NCBI GenBank assembly: GCA_034432935.1 | Contig: DAOUBD010000078.1 | Location: forward strand, 1-31,967 | DNA from: DAOUAG01 sp034432935 | GTDB lineage: Bacteria; Chloroflexota; Dehalococcoidia; SM23-28-2; RBG-16-64-32 | Direction: 5' to 3' | DNA: 31,967 nucleotides | Part shown: in pieces, positions 1 through 8,643 of the stretch | Layout: the number at the start of each line of letters is the position of its first letter | Numbering within the stretch: the first letter of the stretch is position 1 | The notes under the pieces: model-generated | What the model saw: only the letters and a program-made list of their open reading frames with translations | What the model was told of the DNA's origin: nothing | Databases searched by the model: none | Position numbers and translations under genes: made by a program

Positions 1-636
1 GGTCCTTCCCCAGCCTATGGAGACGTAACGAGCCTGACCATCGGCTCCGCCACCGTGCCTCCCGGCGCGACGGTCACCCTCGAGGTGGTGGCCGAGGCCA
101 CTGCCCCTGGCATCGGCGCCTACACCATCGACGTGGGGTACGATGCCGGCCTGTTGGAGTCCTTCGGCTGCGTGCCGGCCAGCGATGGGCTCTCCATCTG
201 CAATCCCGCCTTCCGCGCGGGCGCCGTTAGGTTCACGGGCGCAGCGCCGGCGGGCCTTACGGGTCGCGTGGTGCTGGGCGGCGTGGTGTTCAAGGCCCGT
301 GAGAATGAGGGGACCTCAGACCTGACCCTCACGGTCGTTCAGTTGGCGGGACCGGGTGGGGCGCCTCTGGAGGCATCGCCGCGGGGCGGGTCAGTCACCG
401 TTAAGGCCGGCGCGGAGGTATCGGCGCCGGCCACCAGGACCGGCGGCCCGACGGTGGTGCTGGCCTCGGAGATCGGAAGCACTGCCGCGCCGCAGGCAGC
501 CCAGGAGGCTGGCGGCCAGACGGCGGATAAGGGGTCCGGCGGCTCCAGCCCGGTGGCCTGGTTGCTGGCGGCGGCGGGCCTAGCGTTCGTCGCTGGGGGC
601 ATCTGGGTTGTGAGCCGTATGCGGCGGGGGAGCTAA
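1..636 (+). CDS. Membrane-anchored cohesin-domain protein, 5' end missing
   Basis: The reading frame is open from the first base, so the start lies left of the window; 211 residues are visible. Residues about 10-140 (VTSLTIGSATV through GGSVTV) look like a cohesin-type beta-sandwich: alternating short strands, with a GAYTIDVGYD segment and a GRVVLGGVVFKA segment typical of the fold. An Ala/Gly/Pro/Ser-rich linker follows. The C-terminus is a single hydrophobic helix (WLLAAAGLAFVAGG) and a short basic tail ending RMRRGS, which predicts anchoring in the cytoplasmic membrane with the cohesin domain outside. In Chloroflexota such proteins are usually surface adhesive modules, not cellulosome parts. 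It converges on the next gene with only 15 bp between stops. The GTG at 55 would fall inside the domain and is unlikely to be the start. Partner and substrate are unknown. Confidence 0.72.
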   Translation, partial: GPSPAYGDVTSLTIGSATVPPGATVTLEVVAEATAPGIGAYTIDVGYDAGLLESFGCVPASDGLSICNPAFRAGAVRFTGAAPAGLTGRVVLGGVVFKARENEGTSDLTLTVVQLAGPGGAPLEASPRGGSVTVKAGAEVSAPATRTGGPTVVLASEIGSTAAPQAAQEAGGQTADKGSGGSSPVAWLLAAAGLAFVAGGIWVVSRMRRGS

Positions 637-651
637 CCTTACCGCGAACGG

Positions 652-1884
652 CTACGGCGGGGAGACGCCGGCGGGCGCGTTGCCGCCGCCTGCCGTCACC
701 AGCTTTCGGATCTCGGTATCGTTGGCGTAGTAGACGAAGCCATCGGGGCTGACCGCCACAGCGCCCTTGCAGTCCGGCACGATGATGTCGCTGGCCGTCA
801 CCTGCTGGCCCGAGGCGCCCAACACCAGCCGGCGCAAGACCCCCGGCGAGGGCTGACCCTCCACCTCCGACCGCTGGGACTCGCAGACCAGCAGCGATGC
901 CCCCATCTGCGGGTACTGCGTAGCCGGAACGAAGGCCAGGCCCGAAATCTCGACGAAGGAGAGGAAGTCGCCCGGCTGCTTGCCCTCCCGCGCGAAGTGG
1001 TAGATGGCCTGCTGGTGGCCGCCCGCGGCGCAGTCGGAGTAGGGAAACTGGCCAACGTCGGGCCAGCCGTAGTCCTTGCCGGCCTCTATAACGTTCAGCT
1101 CCTCGCAGGAGACGGTTGTGTTGTCGGCGCCGTAGATGGCGCCGGTATCCGGGTGGAAGGCGAAGGGGAATGGCTCGCGGAATCCGTAAGCGAAGACCCG
1201 CTGGTCAGCGGCGGGTTCGCCGGCCAGGGGGCTCGCGGGCGGCGCCGAACCGTCCTTCGGGTCGATTCGCAACAGCTTGCCGATGGGGGTCGAGATGTTG
1301 CGGGCCATGCTCTCTTCCGGCGGGTAGTCGTAGTCGCCGACGCTGGCGTAGAGGTAGCCGTCGGGCCCGAAGTGGATCTTGCCGCTGCCGTTGTAGCCCG
1401 GGTGCTCCTTGGGGGTGACCGGGAAATCGTCGGAGATGACGGTCTCGTCGGCGCCTCTGCCGTCCTTTTCGGTGAAGCGGACGATCTTGGGCCGGGCGGT
1501 GGGCCCCTCAGGGGGCTGGCTGTTGCTCACGGGCTCCATGTAGAAGGCGTAGACATAATGGTTGGCGGCGAACTTGGGGTCGAGGGCCAGGCCGGTGAGG
1601 CCCCAATCGAGATTCTCGAGGTAAGTGGCCACGTCTAGGTGGGCGAACGGCTCGTCTTGGAGCTGGCCGTCCGCCGAGATGATGCGTATGTTCCCGGTGA
1701 GCTGCTCAGCGAAGAAGATGCGGCCGTCGGGGGCGAAGGCGATCTCGCTGACCCGGGGCGCCGTGGCCACCGCCTGGGAGGCCAGGCCGAAGGGCATCTT
1801 CTCGCCGCCGGAGCTGGAGCCGCAGGCGAGGGCGGCCAGCAGAAGCGGCGCCAGCAGCGGCGTGAGAGGAGTCACGCGGGCCAT
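652..1884 (-). CDS. PQQ-dependent sugar dehydrogenase (GSDH-like) lipoprotein
   Basis: A 410-residue exported six-bladed beta-propeller of the glucose/sorbosone dehydrogenase family, expected to oxidise aldose sugars with PQQ at the outer membrane face. The N-terminus (MARVTPLTPL, hydrophobic stretch, LAALAC) is a lipoprotein signal with lipid Cys at residue 21. Blade motifs visible are GLTGLALDP (95-103), HFGPDGYLYASVGD (171-184) and EELNVIEAGKDYGWP (261-275). His161 in KEHPGYNGSG sits where the family's catalytic His is expected (inference). The usual YG-RNP blade motif reads YGFREPF here. I placed the start at ATG 1884, not 30 codons upstream, for three reasons: the signal peptide begins there, the longer form would overlap the upstream gene's stop, and an extended -10 lies 7 bases before it. 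It lies downstream of the PIG-V-like gene on the same strand. The true substrate cannot be told. Confidence 0.85.
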   Translation of the reverse strand: MARVTPLTPLLAPLLLAALACGSSSGGEKMPFGLASQAVATAPRVSEIAFAPDGRIFFAEQLTGNIRIISADGQLQDEPFAHLDVATYLENLDWGLTGLALDPKFAANHYVYAFYMEPVSNSQPPEGPTARPKIVRFTEKDGRGADETVISDDFPVTPKEHPGYNGSGKIHFGPDGYLYASVGDYDYPPEESMARNISTPIGKLLRIDPKDGSAPPASPLAGEPAADQRVFAYGFREPFPFAFHPDTGAIYGADNTTVSCEELNVIEAGKDYGWPDVGQFPYSDCAAGGHQQAIYHFAREGKQPGDFLSFVEISGLAFVPATQYPQMGASLLVCESQRSEVEGQPSPGVLRRLVLGASGQQVTASDIIVPDCKGAVAVSPDGFVYYANDTEIRKLVTAGGGNAPAGVSPP

Positions 1885-1891
1885 CAGGTGC

Positions 1892-1900
1892 AATATAGCA
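1892..1900 (-). promoter_or_regulatory. Extended -10 element TGCTATATT for the sugar dehydrogenase
   Basis: Read on the minus strand, TGC-TATATT ends 7 bases before ATG 1884, so transcription would begin at or next to the start codon (a leaderless mRNA). No good -35 is seen at 16-18 bp, as expected for an extended -10. This supports the chosen start. Confidence 0.5.
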
Positions 1901-1942
1901 GACAGCCGGTCGCGACGCGATGTCCAGCCCCTGCAACCGGCG

Positions 1943-3115
1943 TCAGAAGCCCCAGTTCGTGGCGTATAGGACATAAAACACCCCGAAAAGGATGGCCGAG
2001 ATCGTCAGGATCGTCTGGTGGACGCTTGGAGAATGGCCCGCCTTGGCCATCACCAGGAAGAGGGGGAAGATGCCGAGGATATAGCGCGGCAGGCTTATCT
2101 GGAATGAGACGGAGACGAGGAAGATCAAGCTGAGCCAGCCGTAGAGCTGGTACGAGGGTCGCAACCATGTGGCGCCGCCCAGCAGGAGTCCTGCCGTCAC
2201 CACCATGGCGGCTGCCCGGAACTCTAGGATGGAGACGCGGTAGGACCCCGGCTGGAACTCCTTGATGCCGCTGAACGTGTCCTTCACTCCGTCCCAAGGC
2301 CAGATGAACTCGTGGAACCAGTGTTCCCGCTGGATGGTCATGAATTCGAAGGGGTTGCCCATGACGGCCCAGTTGATCCCGAGGTACACCAGCAGGCCGA
2401 CCGGCACCAGGGCAAGCCAGAAGGCCCGCTTGGGCGCCTGGAGCCTTTCCTGGTGCAGCGCCTCGAGGGCCAGGGCGGGCGCGAGGACGATGCCCTGGGC
2501 GCGGGTGGCACAGGCCAGCATGCCCATGGCGCCGCACCAAGCCCAGCGCTTGCGCCGGGCGGCGACGAAGGAGGCCAGCACAAGGGCCAGGAACAGCGCC
2601 TCGGTGTAGGGCATCACGAAGAAGTACGCAGTGGGGAAAAGGGACATGTACCAGGCGCTCCGCTCGGCCTCGCCGTCATCGCCTCCGTCAGCCGCCACCA
2701 GCGCCTGGATAAAGAATCCGGCCGCCACCGATGCCACAGCCGAGACGAACAGGGCCGCTACAAAGTAGCTTTGAAACGGATATAAGAGATAGTAGGCGAT
2801 GCGGATCAAGAGGGGATAGAGGGGGAAGAAGACGATGAATAGCCGGTCGTGCCCCTCGGACTTGTAGCCCACCTCGGCGATGCGTTCGTAGTTGGTGGCG
2901 TCCCAGCGGTTGAGCATATCCCGCAGGACGTCGGGCACGCTGGCGTTCTCCATCCCGGCCACGATGTACCCGGTGACGTAGGCTGCGAAGAAGAGGCCGA
3001 CGCGGATCCCCACTGCCAGGAGGACGGCGCGGCGGAGGAACCTGCGCTGCTCCTCGCTGAGGGAGAGGGAGGCAGCGATCCATCGTCCGGGTGTTTCGCG
3101 CAGTTTCGTGAGCAT
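1943..3115 (-). CDS. PIG-V-like GT-C mannosyltransferase family membrane protein
   Basis: A 390-residue polytopic membrane protein with about nine to ten hydrophobic segments. The first extracytoplasmic loop holds RWDATNYERIAEVGY (70-84) followed by FFPLYPLLIR (96-105). That RWDa..Y..IAe.GY plus FPLYPLL pattern is the hallmark of the PIG-V / GPI mannosyltransferase 2 superfamily. Bacterial members are thought to move a sugar from a polyprenyl-phosphate donor to a surface acceptor, with the first-loop Asp (Asp72) as the likely catalytic or metal-binding residue. Start ATG 3115 gives a basic N-terminus (MLTKLRETPGRW) before the first membrane helix. It is divergent from the GT-C operon at 3271 and upstream of the sugar dehydrogenase. 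Donor sugar and acceptor are not predictable; a role in the same glycan pathway is inferred from its neighbours. Confidence 0.78.
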   Translation of the reverse strand: MLTKLRETPGRWIAASLSLSEEQRRFLRRAVLLAVGIRVGLFFAAYVTGYIVAGMENASVPDVLRDMLNRWDATNYERIAEVGYKSEGHDRLFIVFFPLYPLLIRIAYYLLYPFQSYFVAALFVSAVASVAAGFFIQALVAADGGDDGEAERSAWYMSLFPTAYFFVMPYTEALFLALVLASFVAARRKRWAWCGAMGMLACATRAQGIVLAPALALEALHQERLQAPKRAFWLALVPVGLLVYLGINWAVMGNPFEFMTIQREHWFHEFIWPWDGVKDTFSGIKEFQPGSYRVSILEFRAAAMVVTAGLLLGGATWLRPSYQLYGWLSLIFLVSVSFQISLPRYILGIFPLFLVMAKAGHSPSVHQTILTISAILFGVFYVLYATNWGF

Positions 3116-3226
3116 AGGCGAGGGTGCGTTATTGGCCCCAGTTTAGCCCTTGGCGGCGCCAGCGGGAACTGCCGGACTCCCGCCCCGTGGCCGGCGCCAT
3201 CTCGGTTGGCGAGACGCGCCTCGCGG

Positions 3227-3255
3227 TTGCCGCGCGGGGGGCCCTCCATTACACT
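3227..3255 (+). promoter_or_regulatory. Candidate sigma70-type promoter of the GT-C operon
   Basis: TTGCCG (3227-3232), a 17-bp spacer, then TACACT (3250-3255); each hexamer matches the consensus at four of six positions. The predicted start near 3262 leaves a leader of only about 9 bases before ATG 3271. Confidence 0.4.
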
Positions 3256-3270
3256 GTGAGACAACCGGCG

Positions 3271-4653
3271 ATGGCTAAGCTCGAAGCTGACGCGGTCTAT
3301 CTCCTCCCCGCTGGCGAGGCGCCTCTCGCCGAGTTCTCCTTCGAGGTCAACGCCATCGGCGCCATTCTTGCCGCTGCGGCGCTCTTGCGCCTGGCTCTGG
3401 CCTTTCTCCCTGGCTTCGGCGTCGACATCGGCCTCTTCCGCTTCTGGAGCGCGCAACTGGCGGACCACGGGCCTGCCGGTTTCTACGACCGCGATTTCTT
3501 CGTGGACTACGCCCCCGGCTATATGTATGTCCTGTGGGCGCTCGGCCTCCTGCGCCAATGGCTAGGCTTGAGCGATGGCCAGATGGAGTACGTGTTGAAG
3601 CTACCCTCAGTAGCGGCGGACCTGGCGGGGGCATACGTCCTGTACCTTCTGTTGGGGAGCTGCCGGAGGGAGGTCAGGCTAGCAGCGGCAGCCCTCTATC
3701 TCGTCTTCCCCGCCGCACTGCTAGTCGGGGCGATCTGGGGTCAGGTGGACAGCCTGCTGGCGTTGTTCCTCTTGCTCAGCGTCTACTACATCAACCGTGA
3801 CCGGCCGGTGGCCGGGGCTGTGGCCTTCACGGTCTGCTTCCTGGTGAAGCCCCAGGCCATTGCGGCGCTGCCCTTCTTGGCCCTCTGGATCATGCGGCAG
3901 CATCCGCCCGAGTGGAGGGAGGCGCTGAGGGGGTTGCGAGTGCCCGTGCCGCCGCGGGTGTGGTACCAGTGCGCCCTCGCGGGCCTCTTGACCCTGCTGG
4001 TGCTGATTACGCCCTTCTTCACCTACAAGCCGTGGAACCTTATTGGGCAGCTATATGACGCCACCAACGTCGAGCAGTACCGCACCAACTCCTTTTGGGC
4101 TTACAACTTCTGGAACCTTGGCGGGCTGTTCGATATGGGCTTCAAGCCTGATGTCCCCGGCATCAAGCCGGGGGAAGGGGAATGGCTTGGGGTCTCCCAC
4201 CGGGCCTGGGGCTTCGTGATGTTTAGCGCCGCCTTGGCGCTCATCCTTGTGGCCACCCGCCGGAGCCGGGGGACCGGCATGCTGGCTCTGGGCACCGCTC
4301 TCTCCATCTTCGCTTTCTATCTCTTCCTCACCAGGATGCACGAGCGCTACGTCTTCGCTTTTTTCTTGCCGTTCCTGGCCGCATGCGTGCTGCTGGAGAG
4401 CCGGCTGCTCTGGTCGTCGTTCTTGATTCTGGGGCTGGTGCACTTCTTCAACCTGTATCACGTTTACGCCTACTACAACCCCAACAGCCTGCGGGTCGAG
4501 AGCCTGTACAAATGGTTCGAGAAGGGGAGCCTCCTAGGCACCGGGTTGGAGACGGTTCAGGTGCTGTCCATCGTCATGGTCGCTGCCTTCCCTGTGCTGC
4601 TCATCGCGGCCTATCTCCAGAGCTTGCGTAGTGAGCAGGGCGGAACGGCATGA
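3271..4653 (+). CDS. GT-C family glycosyltransferase (GT87/DUF2029-like)
   Basis: A 460-residue integral membrane protein with roughly ten transmembrane segments. Motifs in order: GVDIGLFRFW (50-59), with the acidic residue typical of the first GT-C loop; DYAPGYMY (79-86); KLPSVAADL (110-118); WGQVDS (156-161); and a late MHERY (356-360). The WGQ-D and MHERY pair occurs in polyprenyl-phosphate-sugar-dependent mannosyl/glucosyltransferases of the ALG6/GT87-like group. It should act at the outer face of the cytoplasmic membrane. Start ATG 3271 (MAKLEADAVY) was chosen over the open frame beginning at 3124: the extra 49 residues are basic, low-similarity sequence that spans the divergent promoter region. 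Its stop overlaps the next start (ATGA at 4650-4653), so the two are translationally coupled. The transferred sugar is unknown. Confidence 0.8.
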   Translation: MAKLEADAVYLLPAGEAPLAEFSFEVNAIGAILAAAALLRLALAFLPGFGVDIGLFRFWSAQLADHGPAGFYDRDFFVDYAPGYMYVLWALGLLRQWLGLSDGQMEYVLKLPSVAADLAGAYVLYLLLGSCRREVRLAAAALYLVFPAALLVGAIWGQVDSLLALFLLLSVYYINRDRPVAGAVAFTVCFLVKPQAIAALPFLALWIMRQHPPEWREALRGLRVPVPPRVWYQCALAGLLTLLVLITPFFTYKPWNLIGQLYDATNVEQYRTNSFWAYNFWNLGGLFDMGFKPDVPGIKPGEGEWLGVSHRAWGFVMFSAALALILVATRRSRGTGMLALGTALSIFAFYLFLTRMHERYVFAFFLPFLAACVLLESRLLWSSFLILGLVHFFNLYHVYAYYNPNSLRVESLYKWFEKGSLLGTGLETVQVLSIVMVAAFPVLLIAAYLQSLRSEQGGTA

Positions 4654-6524
4654 CGGAGGCGGGCGCCGGAGGGGCGCTGGGGGCAGGCGATCCCGAGCGG
4701 CGCTCGCCGGCGTCAGCAGGGCGGCCCCGGTTCTCCGCCTATACTGCGGCCCTTGCCGCCATCCTGGTGCTGGCCGCCTTCACCAGATTCTTCCGGTTAG
4801 GGACTCCCGACCAGTGCTACTTCGACGAGGTGTATTTCCCCACCACTGGCGCCGAGATCCTGCATGGGGATGACAAGGCTTGGGAGTGGTTCGGCCACGA
4901 GAACACCCACCCCCCTCTGTCCAAGGAGCTGATGGCCCTGGGCCAGGGCATCTTCGGCAAAGAGGACCGCAAGGGCCAACCCAACCAGTGCTGGAACGAC
5001 GCCGAGGACGCTGACAAGAAGTCGGACCCAGACTGGCAGTACAAGCCCTTCGGGTGGCGCTTCTTCGGGGCGCTGGCCGGCGTAGGCTCGGTCCTGTTCA
5101 TCTACCTCCTCGGCAAGCGGCTGTTCCGGAGCGAGATCGCAGGGTTGTCCGCGGCCTTTCTCCTGACGGTGGAAGGGCTGGCCTTCGTCCAGTCACGGAT
5201 CGCCACGCCAGACACCTACGTGCTCTTCTTTGTCCTGGGATGCGTATACTTCCTGGTCACCAACCGCTTCCTTCTGTCCGGCATCTTCTTCGGCGCAGGG
5301 GTAGCCACCAAATGGAACGCCACGTTCGTGGGGGTGCCCATAGTCCTCTACTTCCTCTGGCGCGCCTACCAGGCGTTCCGCCGTAGCCGCGGCGGGCAAG
5401 GGCCTGAGAGATGGGAGAAGGCGTTGCCGGTTGGGCTGGGCCTCCTCTACGGGGGCATAGGCCTCACGATGTGGCGGTATGTGGCAACTAAGAGTGGGGA
5501 GACGTACGACCCGGTGGGGACGCCGCTGAACGTGTTGGCGACGGGGCTTCTGGTGGTTGGAGCAGCCGCCGCCGTCTGGGGTCTGTCCAGAGCGATAGCG
5601 GGGCGAAGGCCAGGGGCTCCCTGGTTCAGCCCAGCGGGGCGCGCCTACGTCGAACTAGCGGTGGCCTTCGGCGTGTTCTTCGTTCTGGTTCCGGTGTACG
5701 TCTACCTCCTCACCTATGTGCCAATGCTCATGAACGGCCACTCGCCGGCGGACGTACGGGACCTGAACCGGCTGGCCTACGATTTTCACAGTCACTGCAG
5801 GCCGCCGGGCTGTGCCCATTCCTACTCGTCGACGTGGGCCAAGTGGCCGCCGATGGTGCGACCGATCTATCTGTACGTGGGCGATGGCAACGCCAAGATC
5901 TACTCCATGGGCAACCCCATCATCTTCTGGTTTGGCATTCCTGCCCTTCTCTTTGCCGCCTATCAAGGGTTGAAAAACGTGCGCGCATGGGTTAATGGCG
6001 CCAGCGGGACCCTGCGGATATGGGGACGGCTCGAGCCTGGCCAGCCGGCGATCCTCTTCGTCGTGTTGGGGTACCTCGGCTTCTGGCTGCCATGGGCCAT
6101 CCAGCCTAGGATCATGTTCCTGTATCACTACCTGCCTGCCCTGGCCTTCCTCGTCCTGGCGCTGGGCTATGCGGTCCACTGGCTGTGGAGCCAGCGGCTG
6201 TCCCGCGATGTTGTTCTCGCCTGTGCTGTGCTGGTGATGGCCGCTGCCCTGAACCGCTTCGCTGACTACGAGGGGGCGAGCACTGGCTTCGAGTACCTCT
6301 CGTGGCTGATCGGGGCCGCGGGCGTCCTGGCCCTCATTCTCTCCCTGGCGCGCCTGCGCAGCCTGCCGGAAGGTGAGCGCAGCGAGGGTTACGGCAGGGC
6401 GATCGCCCTGGTGTTCCTGGCCGTTGCCGGCGTAACCTTCGTCTACCTATACCCCCACCTTGCCGCCGTGCCCGTGTCCGGCGCCCTGGACGAGTCCTAC
6501 TATTGGTTCGATTCGTGGCGATAG
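4650..6524 (+). CDS. PMT-type phospholipid-carrier-dependent glycosyltransferase
   Basis: A 624-residue GT39-family protein related to protein O-mannosyltransferases. After a short soluble N-terminus comes a first helix ending RFFRLGTPDQ, then FDEVYF (58-63) with the catalytic Asp-Glu pair, and HENTHPPL (83-90), the conserved loop after it. The C-terminal third carries the PMT four-helix block, with PWAIQPRIMFLYHYLPA near residues 480-496. Bacterial PMTs move mannose from polyprenyl-phosphate-mannose to Ser/Thr of exported proteins, so this is the strongest hint that the locus glycosylates proteins. About 30 residues rich in Asp/Lys/Gln (near 103-133) extend the first external loop. The start overlaps the preceding stop by four bases. 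The next gene follows after 40 bp on the same strand. Substrate proteins are not known. Confidence 0.88.
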   Translation: MTEAGAGGALGAGDPERRSPASAGRPRFSAYTAALAAILVLAAFTRFFRLGTPDQCYFDEVYFPTTGAEILHGDDKAWEWFGHENTHPPLSKELMALGQGIFGKEDRKGQPNQCWNDAEDADKKSDPDWQYKPFGWRFFGALAGVGSVLFIYLLGKRLFRSEIAGLSAAFLLTVEGLAFVQSRIATPDTYVLFFVLGCVYFLVTNRFLLSGIFFGAGVATKWNATFVGVPIVLYFLWRAYQAFRRSRGGQGPERWEKALPVGLGLLYGGIGLTMWRYVATKSGETYDPVGTPLNVLATGLLVVGAAAAVWGLSRAIAGRRPGAPWFSPAGRAYVELAVAFGVFFVLVPVYVYLLTYVPMLMNGHSPADVRDLNRLAYDFHSHCRPPGCAHSYSSTWAKWPPMVRPIYLYVGDGNAKIYSMGNPIIFWFGIPALLFAAYQGLKNVRAWVNGASGTLRIWGRLEPGQPAILFVVLGYLGFWLPWAIQPRIMFLYHYLPALAFLVLALGYAVHWLWSQRLSRDVVLACAVLVMAAALNRFADYEGASTGFEYLSWLIGAAGVLALILSLARLRSLPEGERSEGYGRAIALVFLAVAGVTFVYLYPHLAAVPVSGALDESYYWFDSWR

Positions 6525-6564
6525 AGTGGCGCTGGGCAGTGCCGATGCATAAAGCCATTGTCCG

Positions 6565-8643
6565 ATGATCGCCGCAGTCTACCTCATCGCCTCGTTCTTG
6601 GCGGGCCTGGCCGTGATCCAGACGGTATTCCCGCGCCTGCCGGCGGCCGTACGCCTGGCGGGCGCCTTCACAGGCGGCCTCATCGTTACGGCATGGGTGA
6701 CCTTCCTGGTGGCCTGGGCCCTTGCCGGTCTCTCTGACGACTCGCTCCTCATCGGCATCTTCTTCGCCACTGGCGTCAACGCAATGGTGGCGGCCACCTG
6801 GGGCCGAGGCCTGCGCTGGGACCAGTTCCGGCTTTCCGGGCTCGAGGCGGCGCTCTTTATAGCGAGCCTCGTTTTTTCCCTGTGGCTGATGGACGCGCGC
6901 CTCTCCGGTTCTCCGCCAATGGTCTCGGCGAATACTTGGGGCGACACCGCCCTCCACGTTTCGTTGGCCCGCTCCTTCTCCGAGGGGCACAACTACCCGC
7001 CGGAGTACCCCTTCTTCGGGGGCGAGACGATCCGCTACCACTTCGGTTACGACTTCTTCGCTGGTGCCCTGGAGAGAGGCGGACTGCCCATCGTCTGGGC
7101 CTTCAACCTGCCGGGGGCCCTGGGTTTTGCTGCGATGATGATGCTGGTGTTCGGGCTGGGGCGGCTGCTCTTCGGCCGTATCGCCGTGGGCCTGATGGCG
7201 GTGGTGCTCTTGATCACGAACAGTTCGCTCTCGTTCCTCCGCTACTTCGAGCTGTACGGGAACGACATCCCCTTGGCCTTGCGCCACCTCTGGGATAAGC
7301 AGCCGCCGCCCTTTAACGATCGCTATCTTGCCGTAGGCCCGTATCTGGTGGAAGGGAAGATAGACCAGATCTCCATCTTTTGGACACTGAATGTCTTCCT
7401 CACCCAGACCCACCTTATCATCGCCATGGCCTTCGTCCTGTTTGTGGCCTACGGTCTTATCGGCCCCCTGCGCAGGAGAGAGCAGCTGAGGAGGGATCAG
7501 GCAGCCGTTTTGGGCGTGCTGATGGGCATGAGCTTCTGGCTCAACGGTGTCCTCTACGTGGCGGCGATGGTCTTCTTCGGGGCTCTCATCGCGGTGTTTT
7601 CGGCCTCCGATCCCCGGGGCGGTTGGCGCGCGCTGCTCCAGCGTCTGCGGGAGGCGGCCCCTTTCCTGGCCCCGGCGGTGCTTCTCGCGCTGCCCCAGGC
7701 GGTATGGCTCAACGGCGGCCTGCACAACGGCGGCAGCGTACGCTGGCACGTCGGCTATCTTGTCTGTTCATCGCCGGATGCCTCGTGCAACGCCACCGGC
7801 TTCAGGTTCGACCGCCTTTCGCACTACTGGGACTTCGTCGAGTGGTGGTGGCTGAACCTGGGGTTGGCCCTCCCCCTGATGGTCTTCGGCGCCTTCTGGT
7901 CGCCGCCGCGGGAGCGGAAAGTGTTGGTGGCCGTCATGGCCATCTTCATCTTCGGCAACTTCGTGCAGTTGAGCCGCGACCTGGGCGGGCACAACCATAA
8001 GATCTTCAACCTCTGGGAGATCCTGATGAACCTCTTCGCGGCCTTCGCCTTCGTGCGTCTATGGGACGCCGTGCGGGACGATGTCCGCATCGGCGTCCCG
8101 AGGCTCCCTGCCAGCGACCTGCGTCTCTTGGTGCGGGGAGCCATGCCCGTGGTGTTCGTTTTCCTTGTCCTTTCGGGCATTATCGATTTCATGGTGATTA
8201 AGAACGACGCCAAGTATCCGGTCTTCGGCGACAAGACGCAGACCATCCAGTGGGTCGAGCGTTATACCCCGGGCGATTCGATGTTCCTTACAGCCTACGG
8301 CGATCTCTACACCGCGCCTGCCCTGGCCGGACGGCGGCTCTTCTTGGGGTACGAGCCCTGGGCGGGCAGCGCGGGCTACAAGGTGGAGCCCAGGCGCGCA
8401 ACCGTGGCGGCCATCTACGGCGCCCAGTCCAAGAACGAGGCTTGCCGCCTGCTGACAGAGAACGGCATCGATTACGTGCAGATCGGACCGTCGGAGCGTA
8501 GCGGCGGGCGGTTCACTCTCAACGAATCGCTTTTCTCGTCCCAGTTCACGAGGGCGGAACCCCAGGCGGGGCAAGGGGATGGCGTTGTCATCTATGACGT
8601 CGCCCGCTCGTGCCAGGGGGCGCCGGCAGCCTACTCTCCCTAG
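6565..8643 (+). CDS. Divergent YYY/DUF2298-related GT-C-like membrane protein
   Basis: A 692-residue polytopic membrane protein that I could not name with certainty. WGDTALH (125-131), PPEYPF (145-150) and YHFGYDFFAGAL (158-169) line up with the DSGEKPFEF, PPPDPW and YYYFGYVVVAAL segments of the YYY protein at 9347. A later FLTQTHL segment sits where that protein has DLHAHVMAMP. After the last helix, about 150 residues form a soluble extracytoplasmic alpha/beta domain (IQWVERYTPGDSMF through VVIYDVA). This resembles the tail of the 9347 protein. I read it as a diverged YYY paralogue, probably a polyprenyl-linked sugar transferase (inference). No clear ribosome binding site precedes ATG 6565. 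It ends in the same CTAG as the convergent GtrA gene. Confidence 0.7.
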   Translation: MIAAVYLIASFLAGLAVIQTVFPRLPAAVRLAGAFTGGLIVTAWVTFLVAWALAGLSDDSLLIGIFFATGVNAMVAATWGRGLRWDQFRLSGLEAALFIASLVFSLWLMDARLSGSPPMVSANTWGDTALHVSLARSFSEGHNYPPEYPFFGGETIRYHFGYDFFAGALERGGLPIVWAFNLPGALGFAAMMMLVFGLGRLLFGRIAVGLMAVVLLITNSSLSFLRYFELYGNDIPLALRHLWDKQPPPFNDRYLAVGPYLVEGKIDQISIFWTLNVFLTQTHLIIAMAFVLFVAYGLIGPLRRREQLRRDQAAVLGVLMGMSFWLNGVLYVAAMVFFGALIAVFSASDPRGGWRALLQRLREAAPFLAPAVLLALPQAVWLNGGLHNGGSVRWHVGYLVCSSPDASCNATGFRFDRLSHYWDFVEWWWLNLGLALPLMVFGAFWSPPRERKVLVAVMAIFIFGNFVQLSRDLGGHNHKIFNLWEILMNLFAAFAFVRLWDAVRDDVRIGVPRLPASDLRLLVRGAMPVVFVFLVLSGIIDFMVIKNDAKYPVFGDKTQTIQWVERYTPGDSMFLTAYGDLYTAPALAGRRLFLGYEPWAGSAGYKVEPRRATVAAIYGAQSKNEACRLLTENGIDYVQIGPSERSGGRFTLNESLFSSQFTRAEPQAGQGDGVVIYDVARSCQGAPAAYSP

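Noticed and set aside
6334..7749. Long 471-aa open frame on the minus strand
   Set aside because: Antisense to the PMT-type and YYY-related genes; the composition (runs of Arg, His, Gln, Glu) is typical of the complement of hydrophobic GC-rich code and has no motif.
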